A DNA stretch of 64,000 nt from Stentor coeruleus (Eukaryota; Ciliophora; Heterotrichea; Heterotrichida; Stentoridae): the NCBI GenBank assembly GCA_001970955.1, contig MPUH01000090.1, positions 49,136 to 113,135 on the forward strand. Direction: 5' to 3'. Numbering within the stretch: position 1 is the first letter of the stretch; each line of letters begins with the position of its first letter. The position numbers and the translations under genes were made by a program. This document shows, one piece after another, positions 28,430 to 38,749 of the stretch. The notes beneath the pieces were generated by a model. The model saw nothing but the letters and a program-made list of their open reading frames with translations. It was not told the origin of the DNA and searched no databases.

Positions 28430-31400
28430 TTATTTTCGTTTCGCATTAATAGATTTCCTCAAAGCAACCTCAAGTTTAGCAGCTAGTTTTTGATCCCCAT
28501 TATCAAAAGCTTCTTTAAGTTTTTCTCTAACATTTTCATGTAGTCTAAAATTATCACTGATATAAAATATTTTCGATCTGATATTATTTATAAGTTTATT
28601 CACATCCTCTTCAACTTCTTCATCAACATTATCATCTTCCATAATATGTAGAAAAGTTTTTTTATTTTCATTCCTTGCCCAAAACATTAATGTTTCTATT
28701 TCTAATATCATTCCAGCTAATTCTTTTCCATCAGCAATGACCTGATCTTCTGAAACCACTTCGAATGTATCAGTTAATATAGCAATAAGCAAATTTAAGC
28801 TTATAATTGGATTAAGTAAAGTAGCAAAAAGCATAGTCAAAGAGTGAAGATCAGGATTTGTTGGATTTGTCCAACTACCTAATATAGTAAGCCATGAATC
28901 AGAAAGTGATGGTAAAAAATCTGCAGACATATTTGCTTGAAATGCTCTAAATGTAAGCCCAAAACCTACAGCTGAATAAAAAAGTATGATTAAAAAAGGG
29001 ATTATATCAATAATAACTTGAAAAAGTAAATGAATCAGATATCGGGTTTTAGCATTTATTCTAAAGTAGGTAATGCCTCTTACCCAACTTACAAATAATA
29101 AAACAGCTAGCATGTATCCTTCTTTTGAATCCTTTTCTATAGAAAGATGAAAGAACCCTGTCCAAACCATAATCGTATAAATCATCATAAGCCATGACCT
29201 TACTGTATCCACAACATTCCAAAAATCTAAAAAGTAATCCAATGGGCCTAATACAACAAAAACCAGTTCATAAGCATACAATACACAATTTATTGCAAAC
29301 GGGAATATCAAAAACCACGGTTTTCTAGTAGATTTATAAGTTGTATATAAACTTAAAAGTATAATATAGCATAAATACAAAAATGCTTGAGCCCACATAT
29401 ACCATCTAACACCTTTCCATTTATCTTGTAATACAAGTTGTATAAACTTAGTATAATAAATTCCAGTATTAGGACAGTTTTCAATACTTTTCATAAACTC
29501 AATACTTTTTGAACTACCTAAAGTTAAATAAAAACGCATAATTGTTTTACTAAACAACACTGCGACTCCAGAATCAAGTATTTTATTACCCAAACCAAAT
29601 TCTTTATGAAAAATATAATAAAGATCTGATTTCACAAGCACAGGAAGACTTAATTCTGGAGGACAAAAATGAGGCAAACTAGGTAAATCTTCTCTTACTA
29701 ATACTTTCCTATAGAATTTATTAAGGCTTTTATACCCTGCAATGTTTAATTCGTCCATATTTTCTTCGAAAATCTGAAATACTATATCTTTTAATGCAGT
29801 TTTTGATGTATCTTTTTTAACAACTTTTCTTAGTCCTTCGATAATTGCGTCAGTACTTTCTACAAAACCCATTTCTAAAGATAGAGAAAGTGGGGAAAAT
29901 TGTTCGCTTGATTCGAAAAACGCAATTCTGTTGCCGTTCTCTTCACCAATAATTGCATCTTTTAATACATCATAAAGATTAAAATATGCATAGATGTGAA
30001 GTAAGTTTATATGTAAAGGTTCTATAATCCAATGTGAACTTAAAAATGGTCGATCGCATTTCCCATTTATAATACTTATAACATGATCTTGAAATTGTAT
30101 TAATTCAGAAGATGGGCCAATAAAAGTTATATCTTTACATTTAAGTGGGTTTTGGATTTTTGTTATAAGATTGTTTCCAAGAAAGAACAAAAACCGATTT
30201 TCAGCACCGACTGTAACTTTTTCAAATTCAAAATCATAAGTTACCTTAGAGATTATTTGGAAGCTTTTACTTGAGTAAATATCCATACCTTGATTATATA
30301 AAAGGCAAAGTGTGTTATTAAGGCTTTTAAACATTCCTATATAAGAAATGTCATTTGAATACATAATACAGAAATTTCTTGTATATATTATCTCAAATCT
30401 TATTTGACTTGCTACATAAAGATATTGATTATCTTCTGAAACCTGAAGGACAAATGTGATATTTTGGTTATAATCATCTTTCTGTTCATTTTCTATTTCA
30501 TAAGATGTACCCCCATATCCATCTCTAAACTCAACTTCCTTAGAAAATTTTTCTTGAGGTCCTTTGAAATCTAAAGTAAATTTCCTTAACACTTGATCTG
30601 TACCTAAACTAAATAAAAGTGTATCATTAAAAGCTGTAACTACCGCTCTTATCTCCCCATTATGAGTAAATACAGTCCTCATATATGTACATGTATCATA
30701 ATTCCATATTGATATTTTAAAACTTTCCCCTATAAATAACATATTCCCAGATACATGAAAACTTTGCATACAAGCTTTTATTAAATGACCTCTAACTAAT
30801 CTTTTTGATCCTATATCATAAATGCATATCATTGTATAAGACTCTCCAACATCACCACGAGATTTTTCGATTGTCCTATCAAGTGGAGTACCAGCAATAA
30901 AAATTTCTTCAGTTTCTTCGATGTTTTTACAAAACTTAGGAGCTTCGATATCGATACGCATCATGGGTTTTGAAGCTCCGGAACTATCCCAGGACATGAT
31001 GAATTTCTCATCGTTTATAATACAAATTCCTTCTAATTGGATTCGTAATTCACTAAACCATAGATGTAATACTTGCATGTTTGATGAGTCCATGATTTTT
31101 TTAGTTTCAAAGCTCGGAATTTTCCATATTAAGATGGATTTTTCTTCTCCGTAGCTTAGGATATGCTTTTGGTCTTTCATGATTTTGACGGATTTTACTA
31201 TGTTTGTGTGTTTAGAAAAAGTTATTTCTTTATACCTTTTTTGAATGTCCCAGATTTTTACTTGTGTATTGTCGCCTGCAGAAACGATTATGTCTTCAGC
31301 TGCAGAGATGTCGAGGTCTCTAATACAATCGCCATGGTTAAATTCTGTTAAAAGTTCCCAGCTAAAGAAGTTGTAAAGTTTAATCAAACCTTTTTCGTCA

Positions 31401-32173
31401 CCTATAGCGAAAAAAGTACCACTTGGGGATAATTTTATTGACCAAATCGCGCTATAGTGATCTAAAACATATATAACCGTACTTGAAATTTTTAAAGAAT
31501 ATGATATTTCTATGATGACAATTTTACCATTGCTATCTCCTGAACATAGATATTTTTGGTCTTCGGTAATATCTATTGTATAAATTTTCCCACTTGATGT
31601 AAATAATATTGTTTCTCTAAGATCAGAATCAGAATCAGAATCAACTGACCACATTCTTATAGTTGAGTCATCACTTGCTGAAAAAAGCCACTTGTCGTCC
31701 TCAGTTATAAGTATTTTGTTTATCTGATCATCATGCCCAACAAAACAATCAACTTCATTAAGGTCTGGAATCATATACTTAATGATATTAGGATTTTGGC
31801 CTGCAGTATAAAAAAACTTCTCATCTTTAGACAAAGCTATTGTCCATATCGATTTATCACCGACTCCTACTTCTAAGTTAATTTCTTGAGTTGATATTTC
31901 AATCAATCCTATGCGTGCTGGAATGGAATCTTCTCTTTTGGTTCCAAAATAAAGATAGTTTTCATCTTCAGTTATTTGCAAACAAGTAATTTGAAATGGA
32001 GATGCTATCTTAAAAGTTTCGATAGATTGAAAATGAACAATTACGCTTTTAACGCAACTTGTCATATCAGGATTTGCACTTTTTTGGGATTCTTCACTTT
32101 GAGTTCCAATAACTGTAAAGTCTTCAAGCCACGTATCTATTTTTTCAATTCCTTTTCTTGGTGTTTGTGACAT
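28430..32173 (-). CDS. WD40-TRP-like ion channel fusion (copy B)
   Basis: 1247 residues, intact. The N-terminal half (about 55-560) is built of WD40-type blades, for example LFSASDDSTIRMWSVD and IIVSAGDNTQVKIWDIQ. Residues about 680-890 are helical with weak ankyrin-like periodicity. The region 921-1140 is a six-segment Ion_trans/TRP-like channel: S1 from GVRWYMWAQAFLYLC, S4 region WVRGITYFRINAKTRYL, pore loop SDSWLTILGSWTNP, and S6 LLNPIISLNLLIAILTDTFE. The 107-residue tail contains an acidic patch (MEDDNVDEEVEEDV) and helices. It is a tandem paralogue of copy A, colinear from start (MSQTPRKG against MSLSPGKN) to end. The TRP-type S6 suggests a non-selective cation channel; the ligand or gating is unknown. 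The stop is TAA. Confidence 0.88.
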   Translation of the reverse strand: MSQTPRKGIEKIDTWLEDFTVIGTQSEESQKSANPDMTSCVKSVIVHFQSIETFKIASPFQITCLQITEDENYLYFGTKREDSIPARIGLIEISTQEINLEVGVGDKSIWTIALSKDEKFFYTAGQNPNIIKYMIPDLNEVDCFVGHDDQINKILITEDDKWLFSASDDSTIRMWSVDSDSDSDLRETILFTSSGKIYTIDITEDQKYLCSGDSNGKIVIIEISYSLKISSTVIYVLDHYSAIWSIKLSPSGTFFAIGDEKGLIKLYNFFSWELLTEFNHGDCIRDLDISAAEDIIVSAGDNTQVKIWDIQKRYKEITFSKHTNIVKSVKIMKDQKHILSYGEEKSILIWKIPSFETKKIMDSSNMQVLHLWFSELRIQLEGICIINDEKFIMSWDSSGASKPMMRIDIEAPKFCKNIEETEEIFIAGTPLDRTIEKSRGDVGESYTMICIYDIGSKRLVRGHLIKACMQSFHVSGNMLFIGESFKISIWNYDTCTYMRTVFTHNGEIRAVVTAFNDTLLFSLGTDQVLRKFTLDFKGPQEKFSKEVEFRDGYGGTSYEIENEQKDDYNQNITFVLQVSEDNQYLYVASQIRFEIIYTRNFCIMYSNDISYIGMFKSLNNTLCLLYNQGMDIYSSKSFQIISKVTYDFEFEKVTVGAENRFLFFLGNNLITKIQNPLKCKDITFIGPSSELIQFQDHVISIINGKCDRPFLSSHWIIEPLHINLLHIYAYFNLYDVLKDAIIGEENGNRIAFFESSEQFSPLSLSLEMGFVESTDAIIEGLRKVVKKDTSKTALKDIVFQIFEENMDELNIAGYKSLNKFYRKVLVREDLPSLPHFCPPELSLPVLVKSDLYYIFHKEFGLGNKILDSGVAVLFSKTIMRFYLTLGSSKSIEFMKSIENCPNTGIYYTKFIQLVLQDKWKGVRWYMWAQAFLYLCYIILLSLYTTYKSTRKPWFLIFPFAINCVLYAYELVFVVLGPLDYFLDFWNVVDTVRSWLMMIYTIMVWTGFFHLSIEKDSKEGYMLAVLLFVSWVRGITYFRINAKTRYLIHLLFQVIIDIIPFLIILFYSAVGFGLTFRAFQANMSADFLPSLSDSWLTILGSWTNPTNPDLHSLTMLFATLLNPIISLNLLIAILTDTFEVVSEDQVIADGKELAGMILEIETLMFWARNENKKTFLHIMEDDNVDEEVEEDVNKLINNIRSKIFYISDNFRLHENVREKLKEAFDNGDQKLAAKLEVALRKSINAKRK

Positions 32174-32878
32174 TTATTAAACCGGGTTATGGTTTAAAAT
32201 AATAATATACGTAAATTAATTGTGTATATTAGTTAAGATTATATGATGTGTATTATAATAACTACAAACTTTTTCCTACCAAAATCTAAAATTTTCAGTA
32301 AAATAACCAATTTATAATTTTTATTCTTTAATCATCTAAAGCTTTAATAAAATCTTCGTATTTTTCAATCTAATTTATTTCTTCCCCTAAACGAAAATTT
32401 TATAAAAGTTGATAAAATACACATATTTGCAAACCTAATAAAATGTTAGAATTAACCTCTGAAGTTAATAAAAAAATCATTAGGATAAAAGCACAAAGCC
32501 TAGTTTTCAAAAAGCACGTTATATCTGAATTCTTATTCTAATGAATGTACCTATTTCAAAATCTTTTAGAAACCGAAAAGTTTTTCAATATTTTTAAAGC
32601 TAAGAAGAAATTCACTAACAATAACTATGAAAGAGATTTTTTTTGAAGGGAAATAACATAGTTTAGAACATATTTTTTATGATTTAGGACGATACCACTT
32701 TGGTGATTAGCATTTTTATTTTAGAGAAGATAAGAGGTATAGAGTATTATACAAATGGAAATAAGGGTAAAAATGTGGAAAAAATATGATGATTTTATTA
32801 TGATTCTGGAAGGAGTCAAAAGCTCAAGAATAAGATAAAATTTATATTTTTATATACAAAAGATAAAAGTAGTTTATA
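32174..32878. other. Intergenic region upstream of channel B and of a MORN relic
   Basis: AT-rich and G-poor from about 32260 to 32640, as upstream of a plus-strand gene, then G-rich and C-poor. The G-rich part (32640-32878) may hold the decayed 5' part of the relic that follows, but I cannot read a continuous frame. Confidence 0.4.
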
Positions 32879-33183
32879 GAATATGTTAAAAGTATATTAA
32901 AGCATGTATGGAATAATAGGGATTCATATGAAGGGTATTGGCCTGATTATAGAAAGTGTGAAGTAGGGATTGAAAAATTTACTGAGTTTAGGGAAAAGTT
33001 AAAGATAAGTATAAAAATGCGAAGTTTTAAGAGTTTGTATTTGTAAGTATGGGATGGAAGCTTGTATAAAGGGATGTTGATGGTTAGTATAATGGGTATA
33101 GGATTTTTGAAGAAAAAGGGTCTAAGCATGTTGGTGAGTTCTTAGATGGGAAGAAATCAGATAAAGGGTTTCTTAAAAAATAA
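32879..33183 (+). pseudogene. Decayed MORN-repeat gene relic
   Basis: On the plus strand a frame from 32879 reads protein-like for 55 codons (for example SYEGYWPDYRKCEVGIEKF), meets a TAA at 33044-33046, then continues in the same frame with VWDGSLYKGMLM and GIGFLKKK. A one-base shift then gives GSKHVGEFLDGKKSDKG and a TAA at 33181-33183. DGSLYKG and VGEFLDGKKSDKG match the MORN repeat consensus (Y-x-G-x-[FW]-x-x-G-x-x-x-G-x-G). Functional MORN proteins bind membranes or act as scaffolds. One nonsense change and one frameshift in about 300 bp argue for a pseudogene. The true extent upstream is unclear. Confidence 0.5.
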
Positions 33184-34416
33184 AGGCCTAGGAAAAATAT
33201 ACTTAAATTTCGTTATTATTTATAACAATCATCATTTTTATATACAATTAGCATATAACTATTTCTCCTTAAGCATATGATAAATATATATTTACTAATT
33301 CACACAACTATCTAAAATGTTTTTTGCAGATAAAATACATTTTTTACGCTAATATTATAAATCGCTATTGTTTTACATATCTTTCCAAGTCTAAAATCCT
33401 ATAATATTCACTAATATATATATATATATTGAATAAAAACTTCAAATCTAATTCACATAAAAGTACAAAGTATTTTATCTATCTTTATCTATCAAATTCT
33501 TATCAAATTTTCACAGTACTTAAAAATACATAAAATTGCAAGCTATTTGTCTCTATTTATCACATAATTTTTTTAAAACAAAACAAAATTTCTTCCTTTC
33601 ACATTTTTCATAATCAGGATTTCTATTCGGTATCATTTATATTAAAATCATAAGAATTCAAAGTATTTCTTAAAAAAAATTTTACATGAAAAGGTCTTTT
33701 TCTATTTTCTCATCATAAACAAAAATTTTGTTTATAATAAAATAATCATGATCTACAAGGTTAAGACTGTAAATTATGATGTTTTTATAATAATTAGTTG
33801 CTTGGATTGACTTATAAACCTTCATCAAAAGAAAACTTCACTTATTATCAATCTAATATTCATAAATGGTATTTCCTACATAAAGAAAAACTATTAGATG
33901 CTGTAAAGACAATCTTTTTTAGCAGAGCTTAGGCTAAGGTTATATCATTCTGATTTAATCATTAAAATTTATTTGAATACTCATATGTCTTCTGATGCTA
34001 AAAGATATAAGCATCTTTGCTTAAACTGCTTATTTTTAAAATATAAGCAATACAAATAATAACTTAATTTCTTTAAACCCTAAGAAAATAAGAAACTTAT
34101 TCATTGTGAAAACAACAAAAAATCTTATGTTTAAAAAAACTGAGTATCTATCAAAGAAACTAATAACAAAAACCAAAAGCAATCAAAAAATCAAAGGGCA
34201 ATTTATATAAAATTTCGTCAGTTTCATAACACAACTTCTCTATACAAAATACCTAATTTATACCCTAAAATAATAACTTTATATAATTATCCTACATACA
34301 AGCATTGTAAAACAATTCATATTTCTAATCATCTTTAACTATCCCTATATCATTCACATTTATTTAGTCCATTAGATTTATTATGATCAAGGTCTATCAC
34401 AAACATAAAAATAAAT
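33184..34416. other. Long intergenic region, no gene seen
   Basis: 1.2 kb of A/T/C-rich, G-poor plus strand leading into the gene at 34417. A short dinucleotide run (tatatatatata) lies near 33415-33430. No RNA gene or open frame of substance. Confidence 0.5.
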
Positions 34417-35163
34417 ATGAGAGAGAAGGAAAAGTTAAGCCTCCATATCGATACCCAAAAACAACAAAGTGATGAGATATTATCACCAAGTGAAATGTCC
34501 CCACAACTAGTATTAACAGTCCCTACCGCTGATCCAGAATTAAAAAATGCTTATTCAAGTTTAGATGAAAACTTTCATAAAGAGATGACTGGCTATCATC
34601 GTCAATTCTGTCTTAGAGAAATCTCCAGAAAAGCTTCTAGAGCTATGTCATGGCATTATGAAAAAGCATATAGGTTGATGAATGAAATTGCAAATTTCTT
34701 CCACCTTAACACATTTGAAGTAGTCTATTGGAGTTATTTACTTGAACACAATAGATGTACTTATTTCCGTCCAGTCCTTTCCTCTTACTTTACTGCATTT
34801 CAGACTAAATGCGACCTTAACCAAGAATTAGCTCCATATGAGCATCTACTTTGTATAAAAATTCCAAGTTTTAAGTACCTTTTTCATAACTGGCAACTTG
34901 TTTGTGAAAACGAAAGAGAGCCAACATTAAAAGAAGTTAATGATAAATTCACAGCACTTATGCTTAAGGCTTGTAGGGGTAAAAATTATCAGAAAATTGT
35001 AGATACTCTTATTGAAATACCAAAAAAAAAAGAAAAAGGGTCATTTGGGGATACTGAAAATGCTATGAGTATAATAATGTTAGATGAAGAACTTACTAGT
35101 TTTCAATCAGATTTACTTAAAGGAGAGAAACTTTCACCGATAGAAAAATATGCTAATAGTTAA
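34417..35163 (+). CDS. Hypothetical protein (248 aa), helical
   Basis: 248 residues. The N-terminal 50 residues are Ser/Pro/Gln-rich and probably disordered. The core (about 55-210) is helical with many aromatic residues (YHRQFCLREISRKASRAMSW, FFHLNTFEVVYWSYLLEHNR, FKYLFHNWQLVCENE). There are no membrane segments, signal peptide or catalytic motif I can name, and the family is unrecognised. Support for a real gene is the length, normal composition, and the classic flank switch from G-poor upstream to C-poor downstream. The stop is TAA. Confidence 0.75.
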   Translation: MREKEKLSLHIDTQKQQSDEILSPSEMSPQLVLTVPTADPELKNAYSSLDENFHKEMTGYHRQFCLREISRKASRAMSWHYEKAYRLMNEIANFFHLNTFEVVYWSYLLEHNRCTYFRPVLSSYFTAFQTKCDLNQELAPYEHLLCIKIPSFKYLFHNWQLVCENEREPTLKEVNDKFTALMLKACRGKNYQKIVDTLIEIPKKKEKGSFGDTENAMSIIMLDEELTSFQSDLLKGEKLSPIEKYANS

Positions 35164-35796
35164 GATGTAGTAAAAATGGTCGATTGGGATATTCTTGTTG
35201 AAAGCTTGAGGGTTTGAGTGGGAGGATTTGTTTTAGACTAGCATGGTAATTTGAAATTCCAAAATATGTTGTAAAGAATTTTTTAATGTGTGCATTTACT
35301 GGATAGGCAGCTTGGATAGAATTTTTAAAAGACAAAAAATTAAGTTTCACATGCAGATATTTTAAATCAATCTGCCTTGTGTATTTTATGTTTTTAATGA
35401 AAATGTTAGGACTAGGAATAAATAATAGGGAATATGTTTTCTGAAGAAAAGAATGTAATAAGTTAATGCTATTGATATTTTCCATTTTGCATTTACCGAA
35501 TTTTTGTATGTTAATAAGATAATAGAAATAAGTAAAATATTTATATAAATTTCTTATCAGTGAAATTAAGGGCTGGATTAAATATCCGGTGTACCATACT
35601 ATAATAAAAATTCTAATAATCTAATTTATGTCAATAAAACTATAATTTCTAACAAAAATCATCATAAAACTAATTTTCCCATAAACTTCTTGCTTATATT
35701 AATCTTCCCTATAGCGACAAAAAATCTCAAAAAGTTCGTAAAAGTATCACAATTAAAGAAGACAAATATTTAAATATTTAACTTAGAAAAAGTTTA
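35164..35796. other. Convergent intergenic region with ambiguous coding-like stretch
   Basis: Bases about 35275-35445 can be read on the plus strand as a protein-like frame with one TAG (FTG then AAWIEFLKDKKLSFTCRYF). On the minus strand an ATG-led frame of 110 codons (35153-35485) is open. The two exclude one another, and neither has a promoter-like flank, so I call neither. A decayed gene is possible. Confidence 0.35.
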
Positions 35797-36807
35797 TTAA
35801 CATAAAAGATCAAATACAATAGATTCTTTGATTAGCCTAGGGAACACTTCACAACTCTCATGATTCTGTTCATTCTCCACACTTTTTCTTGTCAAAAAAT
35901 TTTCTTCCTTATAAATACTCTGTGATTTCTCATTATTCTTCTGATTATCATTTTGATAAAATGGATGAGTTAACACATATTCAATTGCAAAATTTATAGA
36001 CTCATCCTTTTTATCACTAACAAGAAACAAACTTTCCCCAATATCCGTTTCGGACTTTTTCGAATTTATAGCAATCAAATCCAACTGTTCCAATTCTGTA
36101 AAACTCTTTCTCTGGATATACAAAATTCTTAATTGATAAATCAAACTTCCTTCATAAACCAGAAACATTTCATTTTCTATAACTTTAAAGAAATCAATTA
36201 GTTTTAAACATGCTATAAGACAATCTTTATTGCTTATCAACTCCATTAGTTTTGGGAATAATTGTGGAAGTATTCGTCTTAAAATTTCAGAAAAGTCTTC
36301 AGGGTGGACTTTTAAATATAATGTTTTTAATAATAAAGCTGAAGATTTGAAAAGATTTTCATTTTCAAATGAGTTAAATAGAATATCGCTTAAGTCTGAA
36401 AGTATTTCAACTCTTTCAATATTGTTTGATGCTAGAATTGTAAATGTTAGGAGGTTGAGAGATGATGCTTTAAAAAGGTTGGTGTTAAAATGAGTAAGAA
36501 AAGAAGGGAGGATATTTTCAATCATGTTATCTAAGAGCTGATCATCATGTTTATAACAATTAAGTGAGATTATTGAGACTATGTCAACCCATATGACAAA
36601 TATATCTTTATTTCCTTTAAAGTATTTGAGAAAGTCTTCTTGTTGTATTAAAGAGATTATTGGGTTGTGAAGAATTTTAGCCACAGGCCCAGTTTCGTTT
36701 ATAAGACAGGTTTGGAGTATTGGCCCAGCATCTTGTATCAGTTCTTCAAAGCTCTGGTAATTGTTAAAAACAGATTTTGCGTAGTTTGCCATAAGTTTCC
36801 CTCTCAT
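35797..36807 (-). CDS. Helical repeat-like protein (336 aa), unrecognised
   Basis: 336 residues, almost entirely helical with alternating Leu/Ile-rich amphipathic segments reminiscent of HEAT/ARM repeats (NIERVEILSDLSDILFNSF, FSEILRRILPQLFPKLMEL, KDCLIACLKLIDFFKVIE). The last 70 residues are polar and Lys/Glu/Asn-rich. I cannot assign a family; a HEAT-like scaffold, or a C-terminal piece of a large trafficking protein such as DOP1, are alternatives and both are guesses. The start is MRGKLMAN; an in-frame Met at residue 6 is an alternative. The stop is TAA. Upstream on the plus strand is G-rich and C-poor, fitting a minus-strand promoter. Confidence 0.7.
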   Translation of the reverse strand: MRGKLMANYAKSVFNNYQSFEELIQDAGPILQTCLINETGPVAKILHNPIISLIQQEDFLKYFKGNKDIFVIWVDIVSIISLNCYKHDDQLLDNMIENILPSFLTHFNTNLFKASSLNLLTFTILASNNIERVEILSDLSDILFNSFENENLFKSSALLLKTLYLKVHPEDFSEILRRILPQLFPKLMELISNKDCLIACLKLIDFFKVIENEMFLVYEGSLIYQLRILYIQRKSFTELEQLDLIAINSKKSETDIGESLFLVSDKKDESINFAIEYVLTHPFYQNDNQKNNEKSQSIYKEENFLTRKSVENEQNHESCEVFPRLIKESIVFDLLC

Positions 36808-36927
36808 GATTTATATATTATGTAGTTTAGAAAGGATTATTTTTTATTTTTTATGGTGATTATGTATTTTCTTAGCACTTGTAGGTTTGTATTGGAAAGT
36901 GATGAAGAATTTATGTGATTTTAAGAA

Positions 36928-37038
36928 TTTTATGTTAGGGTTTTGGGGCTTTGATGCTAGGATTTTAGGAATTTGATGTTAANTTTTATGTTAGGGTTTT
37001 GGGGCTTTGATGCTAGGATTTTAGGAATTTGATGTTAA
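36928..37038. repeat. Unmerged contig overlap around N 36983
   Basis: Bases 36928-36982 and 36984-37038 are identical 55-bp copies beginning ttttatgttagggttttggg. Confidence 0.93.
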
Positions 37039-37262
37039 TATGTGTTGATATATATGATTTTCGGACTTTTCTACAGCTTGTTCTGTGAAAAAGTTAGTTT
37101 TATTGTCACAATATTTTCTTAAATACAGCTAAAATACTGTGAACTCAGGNATATGTGTTGATATATATGATTTTCGGACTTTTCTACAGCTTGTTCTGTG
37201 AAAAAGTTAGTTTTTTTGTCACAATATTTTCTTAAATACAGCTAAAATACTGTGAACTCAGG
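37038..37262. repeat. Unmerged contig overlap around N 37150
   Basis: Bases 37038-37149 and 37151-37262 are 112-bp copies beginning atatgtgttgatatatatga, with one difference (ttttattgtc against tttttttgtc). Confidence 0.93.
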
Positions 37263-37498
37263 CCTTACTATAAAATCATAAATTTCCCTCATATAAAAAT
37301 TTTACCCAAGCCAAAATCCTCACAAGTCCACATCCATAAAAAGCCTAAATATTCATTCTACATCATAAAAACCTTTTATATCACTCATACCCTAAAATCT
37401 TTACACAATCTTCAAAATCATCCTCAAAAACCCTCTGATTATCCTAAAACCTAATACCATTATCAAACCATCAAACAATAAAACCTTCCCAAGTAAAT

Positions 37499-38749
37499 AT
37501 GGAGAGCTTTATCGAAATACCAGAAGGCAGCTATTATCCACTAGAAAACATTCCATACTCAACAGGTCATGTCAGAGGAGGGGATCAAGCTCATTGTCTA
37601 ACTCGTGTTGGGAACACTATAGTCGACCTAACATTCTTAGAACAAATCGGTATTCTCAAAACCGAAAAAGCACTTTTCAATACCCAAACTCTAAACAAAT
37701 TCATGTCTGAATCTCGTGAAATCTGGCAATCAATACGTTCACAAATCCAAAATCTTCTAAGATCAGACAATCAAGAATTACAATCTTCTGAACATAAAAC
37801 TCAAGCTTTAGCTTCTTTAGAAGAAGTTCAATTATCAATGCCTGTGAATATTGGAGACTATACAGATTTTTATTCATCAAAAAATCATGCATATAATGTT
37901 GGGGTTATGTTTAGAGGACCAGAAAATGCTCTTCAACCAAATTGGACAAGAATGCCAATTGGGTATCATGGAAGAAGTTCTTCAGTTGTTGTTGGAGGTA
38001 ATGTTATTAGACCAAGAGGTCAAGTTTGTCCTCCAGGTGGTGAGCCAAGTTTTTCAATATGTAAAAAACTTGATTATGAATTAGAAATTGGATGTTTTGT
38101 TGGAGGTAAAACTAATGATATGGGCAAATCAATTGATATAGCTGATGCTTATAATAATATTTTTGGTATTGTTTTACTTAATGATTGGTCAGCAAGAGAT
38201 ATCCAAGCTTGGGAGTATATCCCATTAGGTCCTTTTACAGCTAAAAACTTTATGACTAGTATTTCCCCTTGGATTGTAACTTTAGAAGCCTTGGCTCCAT
38301 TTAAAGTTCCTCTTGAGCCACAAAACCCAGTACCTTTCCCATATCTTCAAGACCCAGATTTATTTTCTTATGATATTGCCCTTAAAACTTTTCTTAAAGT
38401 TCCTGAAAATGATAATACGCTTATATCAACATCTAATATGAAATATTTATATTGGTCAATAACACAACAATTAGTTCATCATACTGTAACTGGATGTAAT
38501 ATGAGACCTGGTGACCTTTTAGGATCAGGGACTATTTCTGGACCTACTGAAGATAGCCTTGGATGTTTATTAGAAATTAGTTTGAATGGGAAAAAACCTT
38601 TACAACTTCCTAATGGACAACAGAGGACTTTTTTAAATGATGGAGATGTATTGACTATTGTTGGAGAATGTAAGGGTAATGGGTTTACTATTGGTCTTGA
38701 ACTTCCATCCGCTGTTGTTTTGCCTGCTGTTCAAGATAAGTACGTATAA
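37499..38749 (+). CDS. FAH: Fumarylacetoacetase (fumarylacetoacetate hydrolase)
   Basis: 416 residues, the usual length of eukaryotic FAH (about 419). It catalyses the last step of tyrosine and phenylalanine breakdown, hydrolysing 4-fumarylacetoacetate to fumarate and acetoacetate (EC 3.7.1.2) in the cytosol. The small N-terminal domain (about 1-115) is followed by the FAH barrel. Metal and catalytic residues are visible: Asp123 and His130 in DYTDFYSSKNHA, Glu194 and Glu196 in YELEIG, and Asp229, Arg233, Gln236 in LNDWSARDIQAWEY, with Lys249 in FTAKNF. They match the known mammalian residues D126, H133, E199, E201, D233, R237, Q240 and K253. GSGTISGP is also conserved. All are present, so it should be active. 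It starts MESFIEIPEG; the upstream flank is strongly G-poor. The stop is TAA. Confidence 0.98.
   Translation: MESFIEIPEGSYYPLENIPYSTGHVRGGDQAHCLTRVGNTIVDLTFLEQIGILKTEKALFNTQTLNKFMSESREIWQSIRSQIQNLLRSDNQELQSSEHKTQALASLEEVQLSMPVNIGDYTDFYSSKNHAYNVGVMFRGPENALQPNWTRMPIGYHGRSSSVVVGGNVIRPRGQVCPPGGEPSFSICKKLDYELEIGCFVGGKTNDMGKSIDIADAYNNIFGIVLLNDWSARDIQAWEYIPLGPFTAKNFMTSISPWIVTLEALAPFKVPLEPQNPVPFPYLQDPDLFSYDIALKTFLKVPENDNTLISTSNMKYLYWSITQQLVHHTVTGCNMRPGDLLGSGTISGPTEDSLGCLLEISLNGKKPLQLPNGQQRTFLNDGDVLTIVGECKGNGFTIGLELPSAVVLPAVQDKYV

Larger units (their letters stand above)
36808..37498. other. Divergent intergenic region, two contig joints
   Basis: The left part is G-rich and the right part C-rich and G-poor up to the FAH start: a divergent promoter signature. 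Two N joints (36983 and 37150) with duplicated ends add about 170 bp of false length. Confidence 0.55.

Noticed and set aside
33044-33061. gtaagtatgggatggaag as an intron removing the stop in the MORN relic
   Set aside because: It is 18 nt, not 15, would remove the conserved DGS of a MORN repeat, and a second frameshift would remain.
35153-35485. 110-codon minus-strand frame
   Set aside because: No promoter-like flank, no recognisable motif, and it lies in C-poor plus-strand 3' flank where minus-strand frames open easily. A competing plus-strand reading exists.
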